Assembly (NCBI GenBank): GCA_949592205.1
Contig: CATIUR010000001.1
Location: 42,673,001 to 42,737,000 of the forward strand
Length of the DNA: 64,000 nt
Reading direction: 5' to 3'
Source of the DNA: Helichrysum umbraculigerum
Lineage: Eukaryota; Streptophyta; Magnoliopsida; Asterales; Asteraceae
Shown in pieces: positions 1-10,542 of the stretch (positions are counted from its first letter, which is position 1; every line of letters begins with the position of its first letter). The notes below the pieces were generated by a model. It searched no databases, was not told the origin of the DNA, and saw only the letters and a program-made list of their open reading frames with translations. Made by a program: the position numbers and the translations under genes.

Positions 1-1
1 G

Positions 2-3000
2 TTGCAGCAGTCAGAACGCGTTAAAGATAGTGAATGGTATTTGGATAGCGGCTGCTCGCGACATATGACAGGCGATGTATCTCTTCTTGTGGATATTAAA
101 CCATACGCAGGAGGATATGTTGCCTTTGCTGGAGATACTGGAGGAACCATTTCTGGAAGAGGAACGCTAACTAACGGCAATGTTAGTTTTGAAAATGTGA
201 ACTATGTGGAACAGCTTATGCACAACTTGCTAAGTGTTTCACAGGTCTGTGATAAAGATTATACCACTGCGTTCACAAAGACAGAGTGTGTGATACTGAA
301 GCCTGGGTATGTCATTCAGGAAGAATGGGTGTTACTGAGAGCACCAAGAAAGAATGACACATACATTTTGAACATGAGAACTGTTGAGACCTCGAACGAG
401 TATACGTGTCTCTTGTCTAAGGCTTCTGAAAAGGAATCACTGCTTTGGCACAGACGAATGGGACATATTCATTTCCGAAAAATGAATTTCTTGACTAAAA
501 ATGACCTAGTGCTAGGAGTTCCGAAACAGTCATTTGCTCTAAAGGATGACTGTATCTCCTGCCTAAAAGGAAAGTTACGTAAGAAGTCCCATAAGTCTAA
601 GCAGGTGAATTCCATAAATGCTCCATTGGAACTACTGCATATGGATCTTTTCGGTCCAGTTTCTACAAAGAGCATTGGAGGTCGGTTTTACTGCTTGGTA
701 GTTACTGATGACTACTCAAGGTTTTCGTGGGTTTATTTTTTGACCACAAAGGGGGAAACTCCTGAGATTCTGGTGTATTTGTTGGACAAGTTGGCAAATC
801 TGTGCAACTTGAAGGTGAAAAGGATACGAAGCGACAATGGAACTGAATTCAAGAACTCAACTCTCGAATTGTTTTGTGCTACAAGAGGTATTGAGCATCA
901 ATTTAGTGCTCCAAGAACTCCACAACAGAATGGAGTTGCAGAAAGAAAGAACAGGACAATCATCGAGACAGCTCGGACTATGTTAGCTGACTCCAAGTTA
1001 CCAATCATCTTCTGGGCTGAGGCAGTAAATACTGCATGTTATGTTCTCAACAGAGTACTCACGGTTAAGAAAAAGAACAAAACGTGTTATGAACTTTTCA
1101 ATAACCGTAAGCCAAATCTGCAGTTCCTAGAACCATTTGGGTGTCCATGTCTGATCATGATAACATAAGATAAGGTCTCTAAGTTTGGTGATAAAGCTGT
1201 TGAAGGGATTTTTCTTGGATATTCAGTCAACTCTCCGAACAAAAGAGTCTTTAACAAATCAACGAATCAGATTGAGGAGCATTTTGAAGTGAAATGTTTA
1301 AGGTATACGGAACCTCCTCAAGGAACGGGTCCGGATTGGTTTTTCAACTATGGAAACCTCTTCAACTCTTTCAATATTCCGGAAGAAGATGAAACGGAAG
1401 AATTGGTTTCTATACTTCATGAGCTTGATCTTACTCAAGATACACCTGTTAATAATAAACCATCCAACCCAAATCCCAATGCAACACCCGCACCTCCACC
1501 GACTAATCCTACACCTCCACAAACTACACCTACACCTTCACCAACACCCACACAACCACCCACACAACCACAAACAACTACCAAATCACCACCATCAACA
1601 CCATCTCCTACTCCATCATCTTCGGCTGCTCCTTCTAAAACAGTTTATAACTACACAAAGGAGCTTCCATATGATCCAAACATGCCTCCTTTAGAGGAAC
1701 CTCAAGAAGAAGATGAAATGGAAGAAACAATGGCATACTCTCACTTATTTTCTCATGAAGATGAAGGAGAAGAAGAAGAGTTAGCCTCTCCTGAGTCTGC
1801 TGCTACTCCTGAAACTGAGGGAGATTTTAACAATCTGGGTGTGGATCTTGTGCCAGGTGCCATACCAGAAACTCGTATACATAAAGATCACCCCATTGAT
1901 AATATCATTGGTGATCCTCATGCATCTGTTCAAACACGATAGCAAGCAAAGCAGACTTCAGCTCAGCAACTTTTGGGACTTATAGCTCATATCGATTCAT
2001 GTCATTTGTCTCAAATTGAACCTAAAAAGGTTGAACAAGCCTTAAAGGATCCATCTTGGGTCGAGGCTATGCAGGAGGAACTACAGCAGATAAACAAGAT
2101 GAATGTTTGGGAAATTGTTCCTCTACCCAAGGGTGCTCACTTGACGGGTACTCGTTGGGTTTACCGTAACAAAATGGATGATCGTGGGGCGGTTATTTGA
2201 AATAAACCCGTCTGGTAGTTCAAGGATATAGTCAACTAGAAGGTATTGACTATGATGAAGTTTTCGCTCCTGTCGCTCGTTTGGAATCAATTCGGATTTT
2301 TCTAGCCTATGCTTCTTTTAAAGGATTCCGTGTGTATCAACTTGATGTGAAGTGTGCCTTTCTTTATGGAGATGTCGACGCAGTGATTTATGTGTGTCAA
2401 CCTCCCGGTTTTGAAGACCAAAAGCATCCTAATCATGTTTGCAAACTTAAGAAAGCTTTGTATGGTCTTCATCAATCTCCTCGACTTTGGTATGAGCGAC
2501 TTGCCAAGTACTTGCTGAAGAATGGTTTTGATAGAGGACAGATTGATAGCACGCTTTTCATCAAACGGGAAGGAGTGGATCTGTTACTTGTGCAGGTCTA
2601 TGTGGACGACATAATTTTTGGATCAACTAATGATCAGTTGTGCAAGGATTTTGAAAGCCTGATGAAATCTGAGTTTGAAATGAGTGCTATGGGGGAACTC
2701 ACGTTCTTTCTGGGACTACAGGTTGAGCAATCTGACAATGGAATTTATATCCACCAGTCAAAATATGTCACTGACATGTTAAAGCGATATGAATTGCTCA
2801 ACTGTAAACACTACGGCACTCCAATTGAAGCAAGACACAATCTTGGACCTAATGAGGACGATGAAGATTGCAAGGAGAAAGACTATCGCTCAATGATAGG
2901 CTCTCTCATGTACCTGACTGCCTCAAGACCAGATATAGTGTTTGCTGTTTCTCTCTGCTCACGATTTCAAGCAAATCCGAAGGTGTCTCATATGAAGGCA

Positions 3001-3092
3001 GTAAAACGCATTTTTGGATATCTCGCTTTTAGGCCATCTCTGGGTCTATGGTATTCAAACGAGAAAAACTTCGAGTTAACTGCCTATTCACG
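2..3092 (+). pseudogene. Copia pol: protease remnant, GAG-pre-integrase, integrase, reverse transcriptase (broken)
   Basis: The frame enters from the left edge. It shows a Copia protease-like DSG motif near residue 17, then the GAG-pre-integrase zinc region (WHRRMGH ... CISCLKG, about residues 149-189), then the integrase core (HMDLFGP, IRSDNGTEF and the PQQNGVAERKNRT stretch, about 215-320). A Pro/Thr-rich integrase tail (about 1440-1640) leads to reverse transcriptase (VYQLDVKCAFLYG; catalytic YVDD near 2610) and the start of the RNase H linker. Breaks: in-frame stops TAA 1166-1168, TAG 1940-1942 and TGA 2198-2200, plus a one-base deletion near 2206 that moves the RT to another frame. The sequence leaves pol at about 3092, so RNase H is absent. 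RT wording (KALYGLHQSPRLWYERL, SMIGSLMYLTASRPDI) fits the SIRE/Sirevirus lineage. It cannot make a polyprotein. Confidence 0.9.
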
Positions 3093-3760
3093 TGCGACGT
3101 AGCCTGCGACGTACCATTGGCGATTTGCGACGTAGCAATTTTCGAGCATTTTTCGTGATTTGTAGCCGTTTTCATTCCGATTCACTTACGTAGTTTTGAT
3201 CTACTCGTTATTCCGCACACTTAGGTACCGATTTTACCATTTTTCACCGTGTATATTATGTTTAATTGCTATGTATGTATTACGGGTTAAAAGGGTTTCG
3301 GTTTTGGGATAAATTAGATGGTCTATCGTGTAAATTACTGGTTATAAATTATGTTTTCGTGATCACCATCGTTAGCCGCACCTTGTAGTGCGTTTGATTT
3401 TGAAAACCCCTAAATTCGAGGGTTAGGGTTTCTGGGTTGGGAACGCCTGTTCGTCAGTGCGACGTACGCTGCGACGTCGTGGCCTACGTCGCTTTAATTA
3501 ATTATTATTAATTTCCTACGTCGCCCTTCCCTACGTCGCTTTTACTGCGACGTCCGATGCGACGTACCACTCTACGTCGCTATTTTAAATAAAGTGATTA
3601 AATTCACAATAAATTGCAAAATGCGACGTCCCTCTTGACGTCGCTCGAATTTTATGCGACGTCCGGCCTTATGTCGCTTTTCAATTTATTTTGATTTTTG
3701 GCGACGTACAGTTCTACGTCGCTCTGTGTTATTGCGACGTCAGTGGCTACGTCACTAGTT
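3088..3760. repeat. Array of GCGACGT / ACGTCGC inverted words between pol and the env-like ORF
   Basis: Within about 670 bases the 7-mer GCGACGT and its complement ACGTCGC (with one-base variants) occur about 18 times, often as facing pairs 6-9 bases apart. Good pairs are near 3551-3572 and 3700-3722, each with 8-bp arms (GCGACGTA and TACGTCGC) around a 6-base loop. The surroundings are AT-rich and non-coding. The words do not encode a protein and are not evenly spaced, so this is neither a classical satellite nor a CRISPR array. Similar word arrays with different words occur in the Tekay-type LTRs in this window. Confidence 0.75.
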
Positions 3761-3835
3761 CCAGGAAGTTTGTAAAAATGTAACATTATTTTTCTAATCT
3801 TTTTCGAGTTGCAATCTGTTTCTGTTCTTGCAGAC

Positions 3836-6286
3836 ATGGCTTTGATTTTCGAAGCTCGTCACAATACGGCTGCTTACGTTACTGACACTTCTGATAAAGC
3901 TGCACCGTATCGTCAAATGATCGCGTTTTTGAGACGTTCAAGGGTATTTCACGCCATTTCCGATAACACTATGGCGTTTGGAAATCTGATCAACCCTTTT
4001 TGGAGAAATGCGACTGTTGTTACTGATAACGACGTTAGACGATTGGTCTCTACCGTTCTGGGTACGGAGATCACTATTACAGAACAGAGTATTCGGGAAC
4101 TTTTACAGCTGAATGATCAACCGGATATGCCTGTCGGTTTTGATCATATTTTCGTTACCGGAGCTATGCAACGGATAGGATATCCCGGGATTCCCTCTGA
4201 TCAGTATAGAAAAGCGAATCTCACACGCGTCTGGAGATATTTGATGCATGTGATCATTGTTTGCTTGGGGAATCGGAAAGGTGGAACGGATGGGATGAGC
4301 CGAAGTCTGGCTTCTGCTATGTTAGCGTTAGTATACAACAAGCCGTTCAACTTCTCGGGATTTATCTTCAAGGCTATGGTTGATAATGCGAATGCCGGGG
4401 ATCAGAAATGGATTTTATATCCGAGATTTGTACAGTTGCACATCAATCGTCATCATCCGGATCTTCAGGCACAGGGTGATATCGATCAGCCGCTAAAGAT
4501 TTCACCGATGATGAGTCGGATTTTCACTATTTGTGCAGGGTATGAGAAAGGGGTCGAGGCACCAAGGGATGTTCCCTTATTCGGTGCTATTGTGGATGAA
4601 AATTATGTACCACCCCCAGATCCTCAGTATATGGATATTCCAGCACCACAGCAACCGCAGCAACCGCTTATGAATGTTCCTGTTCAGGCTACAGGGGAGC
4701 ATGTGGATGCTCTTTTGGAGAACATCGAGCAGTTTGGGCACGTGGACTCAGACAATCCAGCATCTCATGACACGGTCGAGAGTTCTGATTCTGAAGAACC
4801 GGCCAATGTAGGTCCTCAGGATGGGGGTCCGACGCCTGAGCATTCGGATGGTACTGTTCCGCATCCCTCTGAGATGGAACGTATCAGGTTATCCGATTCA
4901 TTCAGATATTTGAGAATTCAGCGTCGGATTAGGGCAGGACGCAAGTATGTACCTCCAAGGGATACTGGGAAACGTACACGAGACGGTGATGATTCTGCTG
5001 ATGAAACTTATCGTCCTTGTCGTCGTGTTCGTCGCTCTTCGTCAACACGAGCTCCAGTCAATCCACAGCAGCAAGCTGATTTTGAGATTCAACCGACTCC
5101 AGCTTTCATGCAAAAGATAATGGAAGATATGCAGCAGATGAAGCAAAAGCTGGAGGCTCAAGACGAAAAGATTGCTGAACAAGCTGCGTTGATCGAGGTT
5201 CAGTCTAAGGAGCTTGAGGATACGAAGCTTAGGGTTAATGTTTTGGAAGGCAGGTTTCTTGCCTCGGGGGAGTATGGGTCTGGGATACCCACTTTAGAGT
5301 CAAGTGAACCTGCGTTTGTAAATCCCAACCCTGTAATTGAAAATGTTAATGAAAATATTTCACATTTGGATTATTTTTGTGTTGATGATATTCCAGGGCA
5401 ACCGAGACCGCTAGCTGTTGACTACTCATTTGCTGATTTATCGTTTATTCAGAGAATGGCCAGTGGAGTTGGATCTGAGGAAGAAACAGAGAATGTGTTT
5501 GAGATGAATGAGGATGTTTCGATTGAAGAGGAACAGTTGAATGCAGATGAAACATATGATGATGCACAATCTGGGGAAGCTTACGATGGTGCACCAATTA
5601 TAGAATCTGATTCAAGTGAAGACGAGAGTCTTGATAAAGCTCAACATGGAGAATCAAGTTCTGCTGCAACTCCAGCTCCAGAGACACAGGCACCGGACTC
5701 AGCAGCGAAGAAATTAACTGCTGAAGAAAAAAGAGAGAGAAACAAGAAATGGTGGCCTAAGGGACGAAATCCAGTCCCTATTCCAGTTAAATGTCAAGTG
5801 TACCGGGTTAGTCGAAATTATACCGGAGTTATTAAAAGCTGGAAGTGTCAGAGGAATCTTTTTATGATTAAGAGAGAAGATGGAGTTCAGTATTTCAGAA
5901 TGCGTTTTGATAGATTGAGCACGTTGCCAAAAGGAGAGATTAATCGATTAGCTCAGCTTAAATTGATTAATCCGTTCGAAAATGATTATGCTGAGTTCAT
6001 TCAGAGAAATTTACGTCGGGAAGTGTTATCGAAGACATATTCTAAATTGAAACCGACGTTGGGAACTCGGTATACGTGGAAAAAGAAGATTGATCCAGTC
6101 ACCAGGAAGCCTATGGTTAAAGTTCACTATTCGCCTGCTAAATGTTTGACTGAGATACCTCTGGAATCAGTTCCTTATTATTTTCTGAGAAGACTTGTAA
6201 AATGGGAACTTGATCCACAGACTGGTGAAGCGGTTATTACTTTCGTGCCAGTTTTGTATTTAAACGTTTTGTGTTTTCTGTTTTAG
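3836..6286 (+). CDS. Env-like / additional ORF of a Sirevirus-type element (816 aa, intact)
   Basis: One uninterrupted reading frame. I chose the ATG at 3836 because it lies three bases after a strong splice-acceptor-like sequence (TTCTGTTCTTGCAG, AG at 3832-3833) and begins MALIFEARHNTAAY; an ATG at 3809 would add 9 residues. Layout: an N-terminal globular region (about 1-250) with ITITEQSIRELLQL and, about 110 residues later, ILYPRFVQLHI; a Pro/Glu-rich linker; a basic Arg-rich patch (about 365-415); a Gln/Glu/Lys coiled coil (about 430-480); an acidic stretch (about 560-640); and a basic Trp-containing C-terminal domain. The same order and matching N-terminal motifs occur in the ORF at 55343. 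I see no signal peptide or clear membrane span, so env-like refers to position after pol, not to proven envelope function. Homologues are often annotated as hypothetical or synaptobrevin/longin-like. Biochemical role unknown. Confidence 0.7.
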   Translation: MALIFEARHNTAAYVTDTSDKAAPYRQMIAFLRRSRVFHAISDNTMAFGNLINPFWRNATVVTDNDVRRLVSTVLGTEITITEQSIRELLQLNDQPDMPVGFDHIFVTGAMQRIGYPGIPSDQYRKANLTRVWRYLMHVIIVCLGNRKGGTDGMSRSLASAMLALVYNKPFNFSGFIFKAMVDNANAGDQKWILYPRFVQLHINRHHPDLQAQGDIDQPLKISPMMSRIFTICAGYEKGVEAPRDVPLFGAIVDENYVPPPDPQYMDIPAPQQPQQPLMNVPVQATGEHVDALLENIEQFGHVDSDNPASHDTVESSDSEEPANVGPQDGGPTPEHSDGTVPHPSEMERIRLSDSFRYLRIQRRIRAGRKYVPPRDTGKRTRDGDDSADETYRPCRRVRRSSSTRAPVNPQQQADFEIQPTPAFMQKIMEDMQQMKQKLEAQDEKIAEQAALIEVQSKELEDTKLRVNVLEGRFLASGEYGSGIPTLESSEPAFVNPNPVIENVNENISHLDYFCVDDIPGQPRPLAVDYSFADLSFIQRMASGVGSEEETENVFEMNEDVSIEEEQLNADETYDDAQSGEAYDGAPIIESDSSEDESLDKAQHGESSSAATPAPETQAPDSAAKKLTAEEKRERNKKWWPKGRNPVPIPVKCQVYRVSRNYTGVIKSWKCQRNLFMIKREDGVQYFRMRFDRLSTLPKGEINRLAQLKLINPFENDYAEFIQRNLRREVLSKTYSKLKPTLGTRYTWKKKIDPVTRKPMVKVHYSPAKCLTEIPLESVPYYFLRRLVKWELDPQTGEAVITFVPVLYLNVLCFLF

Positions 6287-7433
6287 GGTAGACGAAACCC
6301 TAAACGCAATTAGTCGAAATCTCTGTAATTTGACCGATTATAATACAATATAATACGTTTCGTTTGATATTCATTGCGTATTGATTGTTCGTGTGTTTAG
6401 TGTATAACTTAATCGTTGATTCCGCAAACGATTGAGTGACTCGGTTCGTACTAGATCCAAGGTTAGGGACAAACATGTTCAAAGGAAGATAAGGGACACA
6501 TGATTGTGATGGACACACGATCAGTAAACGTGCTAGGAGCATAGGTTTACGAGATAAAATTTTGGTTGTTTTGATTTTGAAACATTACAAACAATGATTG
6601 GAACTAGAATAGACTTGGTGATAAATAATGGAGATTATTTATGGGAAGGAGTTCTACCATTTACTATCGTTTATCATTGTGTTTCAGTTTAGCATGTTTA
6701 GACAACACTTCCAGAGTAATAAGTTCTTACTCAAACCTCCTCAGTCGATCACACTATAGGAAGTATGTGGTAAATTAAGACTGTCATGGAGTGTTAGTAG
6801 ATTGTCTATGGAGATTAGACATTGCATGGAGATTGCTGCAATACTCATGGGTACTTAATGGGGATTTAAGTATAGGAGAAACCCGCACTCATGGAAGTTA
6901 CTTCATGGATTGAAATCACGAGTAACTCTGAGATGATAATATCTTATATTCTTAAAATGGAGATACATGAGTTTCTAGTTTTCAAGTCTGTTATACTTTA
7001 GTTTATCCAAACACTGTGCGTAAATGCCAGTTATAAAGGATACGCTAGGTATGACATGATGAGTTGACTAGTACTATGTATGCGAAATTTATTTGTTCCT
7101 TTTGCCTAAATGGAAAAGCGATATCTCTGGGCCCTCTGATGATTAAATGTTGACTCATAAAATGCTTGGCCAAGCCAGGACTAAATTGATATGTACAATT
7201 CTGTAGTCCCATATTCAAATTGATCAGAAATCAGAAAACATAATCTTGAATCTGGAGATTGATTAAATCCATGTCCCAGTTTCATACGATATCTGAAACA
7301 AAGGAATATATGATCACTTATCTAAAAGGAACGTCACTGGATATGATCAGAGTTCGGCAGATGCATTGGATGGCACCTCCACTTAGGATAGAGATGGACC
7401 AATAGTAGTTGATGACTTGTCCAAGTGGGAGAC
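6287..7433 (+). other. 3' non-coding region and polypurine tract of the Copia element
   Basis: No reading frame longer than about 80 codons and no recognised protein. It is AT-rich with repeated CATGGAG-like phrases (6790-6900). It ends with the purine tract AAGTGGGAGA directly before the LTR start TGTTGGAA at 7434, the expected position for plus-strand priming. Confidence 0.6.
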
Positions 7434-8308
7434 TGTTGGAAATAGTGTCCAAGGTCATAACTAATTGGTAAGACTATTCTAAAGGTAGAGTCCTTTTTGG
7501 GTTGCCCTCGATGAACAGTAAGAGAAACAATAAGAGAGATAATATTAATTGGAATTAATATTATAGTTAATTAATTAGTTTGTTAATTTATCATAGTTGA
7601 TAAATTAATTAGAAGCTAAAAGTAATTAACAGAAACTATAGAGAATGTTTAGTTAGTTTATTTATTGAATATTTGTAAAGGAACATTCTGGAAACGAGTT
7701 CCAACCGGCGGTTGGAAGGTTCAACCGGCGGTTGGAGGATTAGGGTTTGTAAGGCGGTGACGCGTGTTTGACTTGGAACAGGATTCAAGTCCAACCGGAG
7801 GTTGGACGCTCCAACCGGCGGTTGGAGGACGAATTCAGTTGTCCCACATCGGCCAAGGGATAAAACCCTGGGCTCCCTCTCCGCTTATAAATGGAGGCCT
7901 AATCCATGGTTTCTAAGTATCCCAGTTTCGAATTGAATTCGTTACTTTCTCTCTTTCTCATTCCGAATCCTTGTGAGAGTTTACACAACGTAGAGTCGGG
8001 ACCCTAGGATTTGGAGTTTCTCTTGGTTCATGGGTGTGAAGCATTAGAGGTGTTTTACTTTGGGCACTTGCCATCCAAAGCATGGAAGGTCGAGCAAGGA
8101 GTCTGCGTGAAGGTTCTGCAAGGTTGTATGCGCGTGAGAAATTGGTTTTCTCAAAGGTTAGTATTTTCTCATTTATCTATTTATTTTGTTATTGTTAATA
8201 GCTTTATTAAGTAGCGGTCCTTTAGGGTTTAATTTCCTAAGTTGCTCTAGATTAATTGTTATTTTCCGCTGCGTATGTTAATCTAGTTAGGGAATAGAAA
8301 ACCCAACA
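7434..8308 (+). repeat. Copia 3' LTR (875 bp)
   Basis: Starts TGTTGGAAATAG right after a purine tract and ends AACCCAACA, giving TGTTGG...CCAACA inverted termini. It contains a TATA box (TATAAAT, 7886-7892) after a GTCCCACATCGG phrase of a kind seen in plant Copia LTRs, and four palindromes upstream of it. The 5' partner LTR is outside the window. Confidence 0.85.
7700..7892 (+). promoter_or_regulatory. LTR core promoter: four CCAACCGGCGGTTGG-type palindromes 5' of a TATA box
   Basis: Two pairs of 15-17-nt palindromes (TCCAACCGGCGGTTGGA and one-base variants) lie at about 7702-7738 and 7791-7829. TATAAAT follows at 7886. Palindromic, CG-containing repeats next to the TATA box are a published feature of maize Sirevirus LTRs, which supports a Sirevirus relationship. 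Whether they bind protein or act as RNA hairpins from the 3' LTR copy cannot be seen here. Confidence 0.6.
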
Positions 8309-9013
8309 TATATCTATATTGATTATATGATTATGAGATCATATGGAAGTGAGTACTTGTATGCATTGAATAATAATTTATGTTTATGTTTTGATTATAA
8401 CTTAAATACCCTGACTGCGTGATAGGTTATAATTATTACTGGATTAAACTATAATTGATTAGATAATAACTTTCGACACCCCGAAGTTAGTTAACCTTAA
8501 TATACGTTGAAGAGCTTCATAAAGGATACTTAAACCCGACCATAGAAGGCTATCCAGGATACTTTTAACCCGACCAAGGAGGATATCCACTTTTATATTT
8601 CAACATAAAATTAATCAGCTGACAAAAGTAAACATATAAGAGAATTTGAATATAGCATGGCTAGTTCAGATAAAATATATCTCCGATCTACCTAATTTAC
8701 CTTAGTTGTCTCTTGATTACTTCAATCACTTTAAGTTATCTTAATTCTGTATCAAAATAAATATAAGTTCACACGGAACTAAAACGTAACCCCCTTTTAT
8801 CTGTAATATTCATTGTAACTAATTGTGAATATTATAATATTATATTAGGGATTAATTTAAAGATTCCACTTTCCCTGTGTTCGAACCTGGACTTACTTAT
8901 AAAGATATTATACGAACAGGTTAATCTTGCCTGTATCATGTGATAGTATTATTTAGTATTTCTTTGATTTAAAACTTGTTATTATTTTAATTGACTATAC
9001 TTAGCACACATCA
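8309..9013 (+). repeat. Left LTR remnant of the outer Athila-like element
   Basis: Nearly identical to 28075-28781 and ends in the same ACACATCA. Its first half lies left of the window because the Copia element inserted within it; the next base after the Copia LTR (8309) corresponds to 28075. Confidence 0.85.
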
Positions 9014-9019
9014 AGTTTT

Positions 9020-9037
9020 TGGCGCCGCTGCCGGGAA
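9020..9037 (+). other. Primer-binding site of the outer Athila-like element
   Basis: TGGCGCCGCTGCCGGGAA begins 6 bases after the LTR end. It matches the tRNA-Asp type PBS (TGGCGCCGTTGCC...) known from Athila-like elements, with small differences. It fixes the plus-strand orientation. Confidence 0.75.
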
Positions 9038-9405
9038 CCACTTAACCGGTTGGAATTTTGTTCTGCCGAGGAAGTAGCGGTAATTTTAAATTTTCCCCCT
9101 GTAAAATATAGATTTTTGTACATTATTAGTCAATCGAAAAATCGGCTCACCCATTGAAAGTACTAACAAAAACAAATGTATAAGGATAGTTAAGCCCTAC
9201 TTCCATTAAGAAGTAAGGTGCTTCTCAAAAGAGGTAGATTTTTTAATAAGCTTCGCGCTGACCTATTTCTCCGTTTTTGTGTACAATCATTGGAGCTACC
9301 GAGGACTTTTGACTATTCTGTAAAAATGAATAAATGTTTAATTGTATATTATTTGTATAATATGTTTTATTTAAATTCTATAAATTCTAAACTATGTGAT
9401 AATTT

Positions 9406-10542
9406 GTGTATACAGAATTCGTTAACTTTAATAAAATGGAAAATAAGCAAATGGAAATTTTGAATGAAATTGTGGAATGCATAGATATTAGCATTGATGA
9501 ACAATCTCTTAAGCTATTTAGTAACCCTACACTAGACACCATACCTGAAGATGAGGAAGAGGATTTAGATATGTCTGAGAATGGATAGGTTGATTTAGAT
9601 TATAGTTCTGATGATGAGGAGGTTGATCGAGAGAGGTTACCTGTGCCAGTAGTAGAAACTAGAGATGGAATGATTCAGCTTTTGGAAGTTGGTAAGGATG
9701 ACACTTATTATATTATGGCTATCATTAGGGCATCAACTATTGAGTTTACCCCAGAACAGAGACACATCATAGAAAAAATTGAAAGAGAATATGAGCAATG
9801 GTGTAATCTGAATCGTACTCAAATGGTGAATTATTTTTGACAAATATGTGAGTGAACTGAGGGATACATTCTATCAGCAAAAAGCTCAAGAGGAAGATTT
9901 CTTTGAAGGCCAGAAGATTCTTTAATCATGTGTATATAGAACATTGACGAGATACCCGTTTCCTTACTCTGATAAACAAATAAGTTTATTAGAATCTTAT
10001 AGGGCCCAGATTGATTGGACAACTGGATATCCAACTCAGATGGTAGGTATTAGTTTGATAGAAGAATTGCAGCAATTAATAAGCTTAATGGGACAAAAAG
10101 ATCATAAGAACTGTAGCACTTATTATGTAGACTGTACGGTGGAGTTTTATGTGCAACAGATTATTAATGATTTATACTATCCCACACAAGATGAGCTGAG
10201 GAGGAAAGTTCCGGAATGGATATCTGAAGTGGCATTGGTTAATGCGGCAAATTATGTGAGATATTTCATGGAGTGCATTATTATTGTCATAGTGATCTAT
10301 TTCACTTAGGGTTATCACAAATTTATACTAAGATAATGAATATTTTTGAATTTTCGGGATTGTTATTCACTGAACGCCAGAAAGGGATGATACAAATATT
10401 GCTAAAGGAAATTGCAGAAGTGGTTAGAGTTCCTACGGTTGGAAAATATGAGGTCTTACATTTAGGATTTTATGGATTTATAGATGAATTAAGATGTGAG
10501 CATCAAGAGCATGAAACTAAGGAGGAAGATGGATGCAAGGTG
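9406..10542 (+). pseudogene. Decayed uncharacterised ORF of the outer Athila-like element
   Basis: Short open pieces succeed one another: 9406-9588, then 9643-9840 in the same frame after a TAG at 9586-9588, then 9944-10309 and 10273-10545 in other frames. Together they read as one acidic protein of roughly 350 residues (Asp/Glu-rich near the start, no zinc knuckle, no protease motif). Position after the PBS is where gag would be expected, but I do not recognise a Gag fold. It is cut at 10542 by the inner element's LTR. Function unknown. 9038-9405 upstream is AT-rich leader with nothing recognisable. Confidence 0.45.

Larger units (their letters stand above)
1..8308 (+). mobile_element. Ty1/copia (Sirevirus-type) retrotransposon, 3' part, inserted in an Athila-like LTR
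   Basis: The element's 5' end lies left of the window. Present are a broken pol (2-3092), a hairpin-rich spacer, an env-like ORF, a long 3' non-coding region, a polypurine tract and a 3' LTR ending in CA at 8308. The next bases (TATAT, 8309-8313) continue an Athila-like LTR whose uninterrupted copy is at 28075, so the insertion point can be placed even though the left flank is not visible. Pol followed by a separate env-like ORF is the Sirevirus arrangement. The PPT (AAGTGGGAGAC) is less G-rich than that of the Sirevirus-like element at 50836, and pol stops abruptly at about 3092. The unit could therefore be a recombinant or two joined elements rather than one damaged element. Confidence 0.65.
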
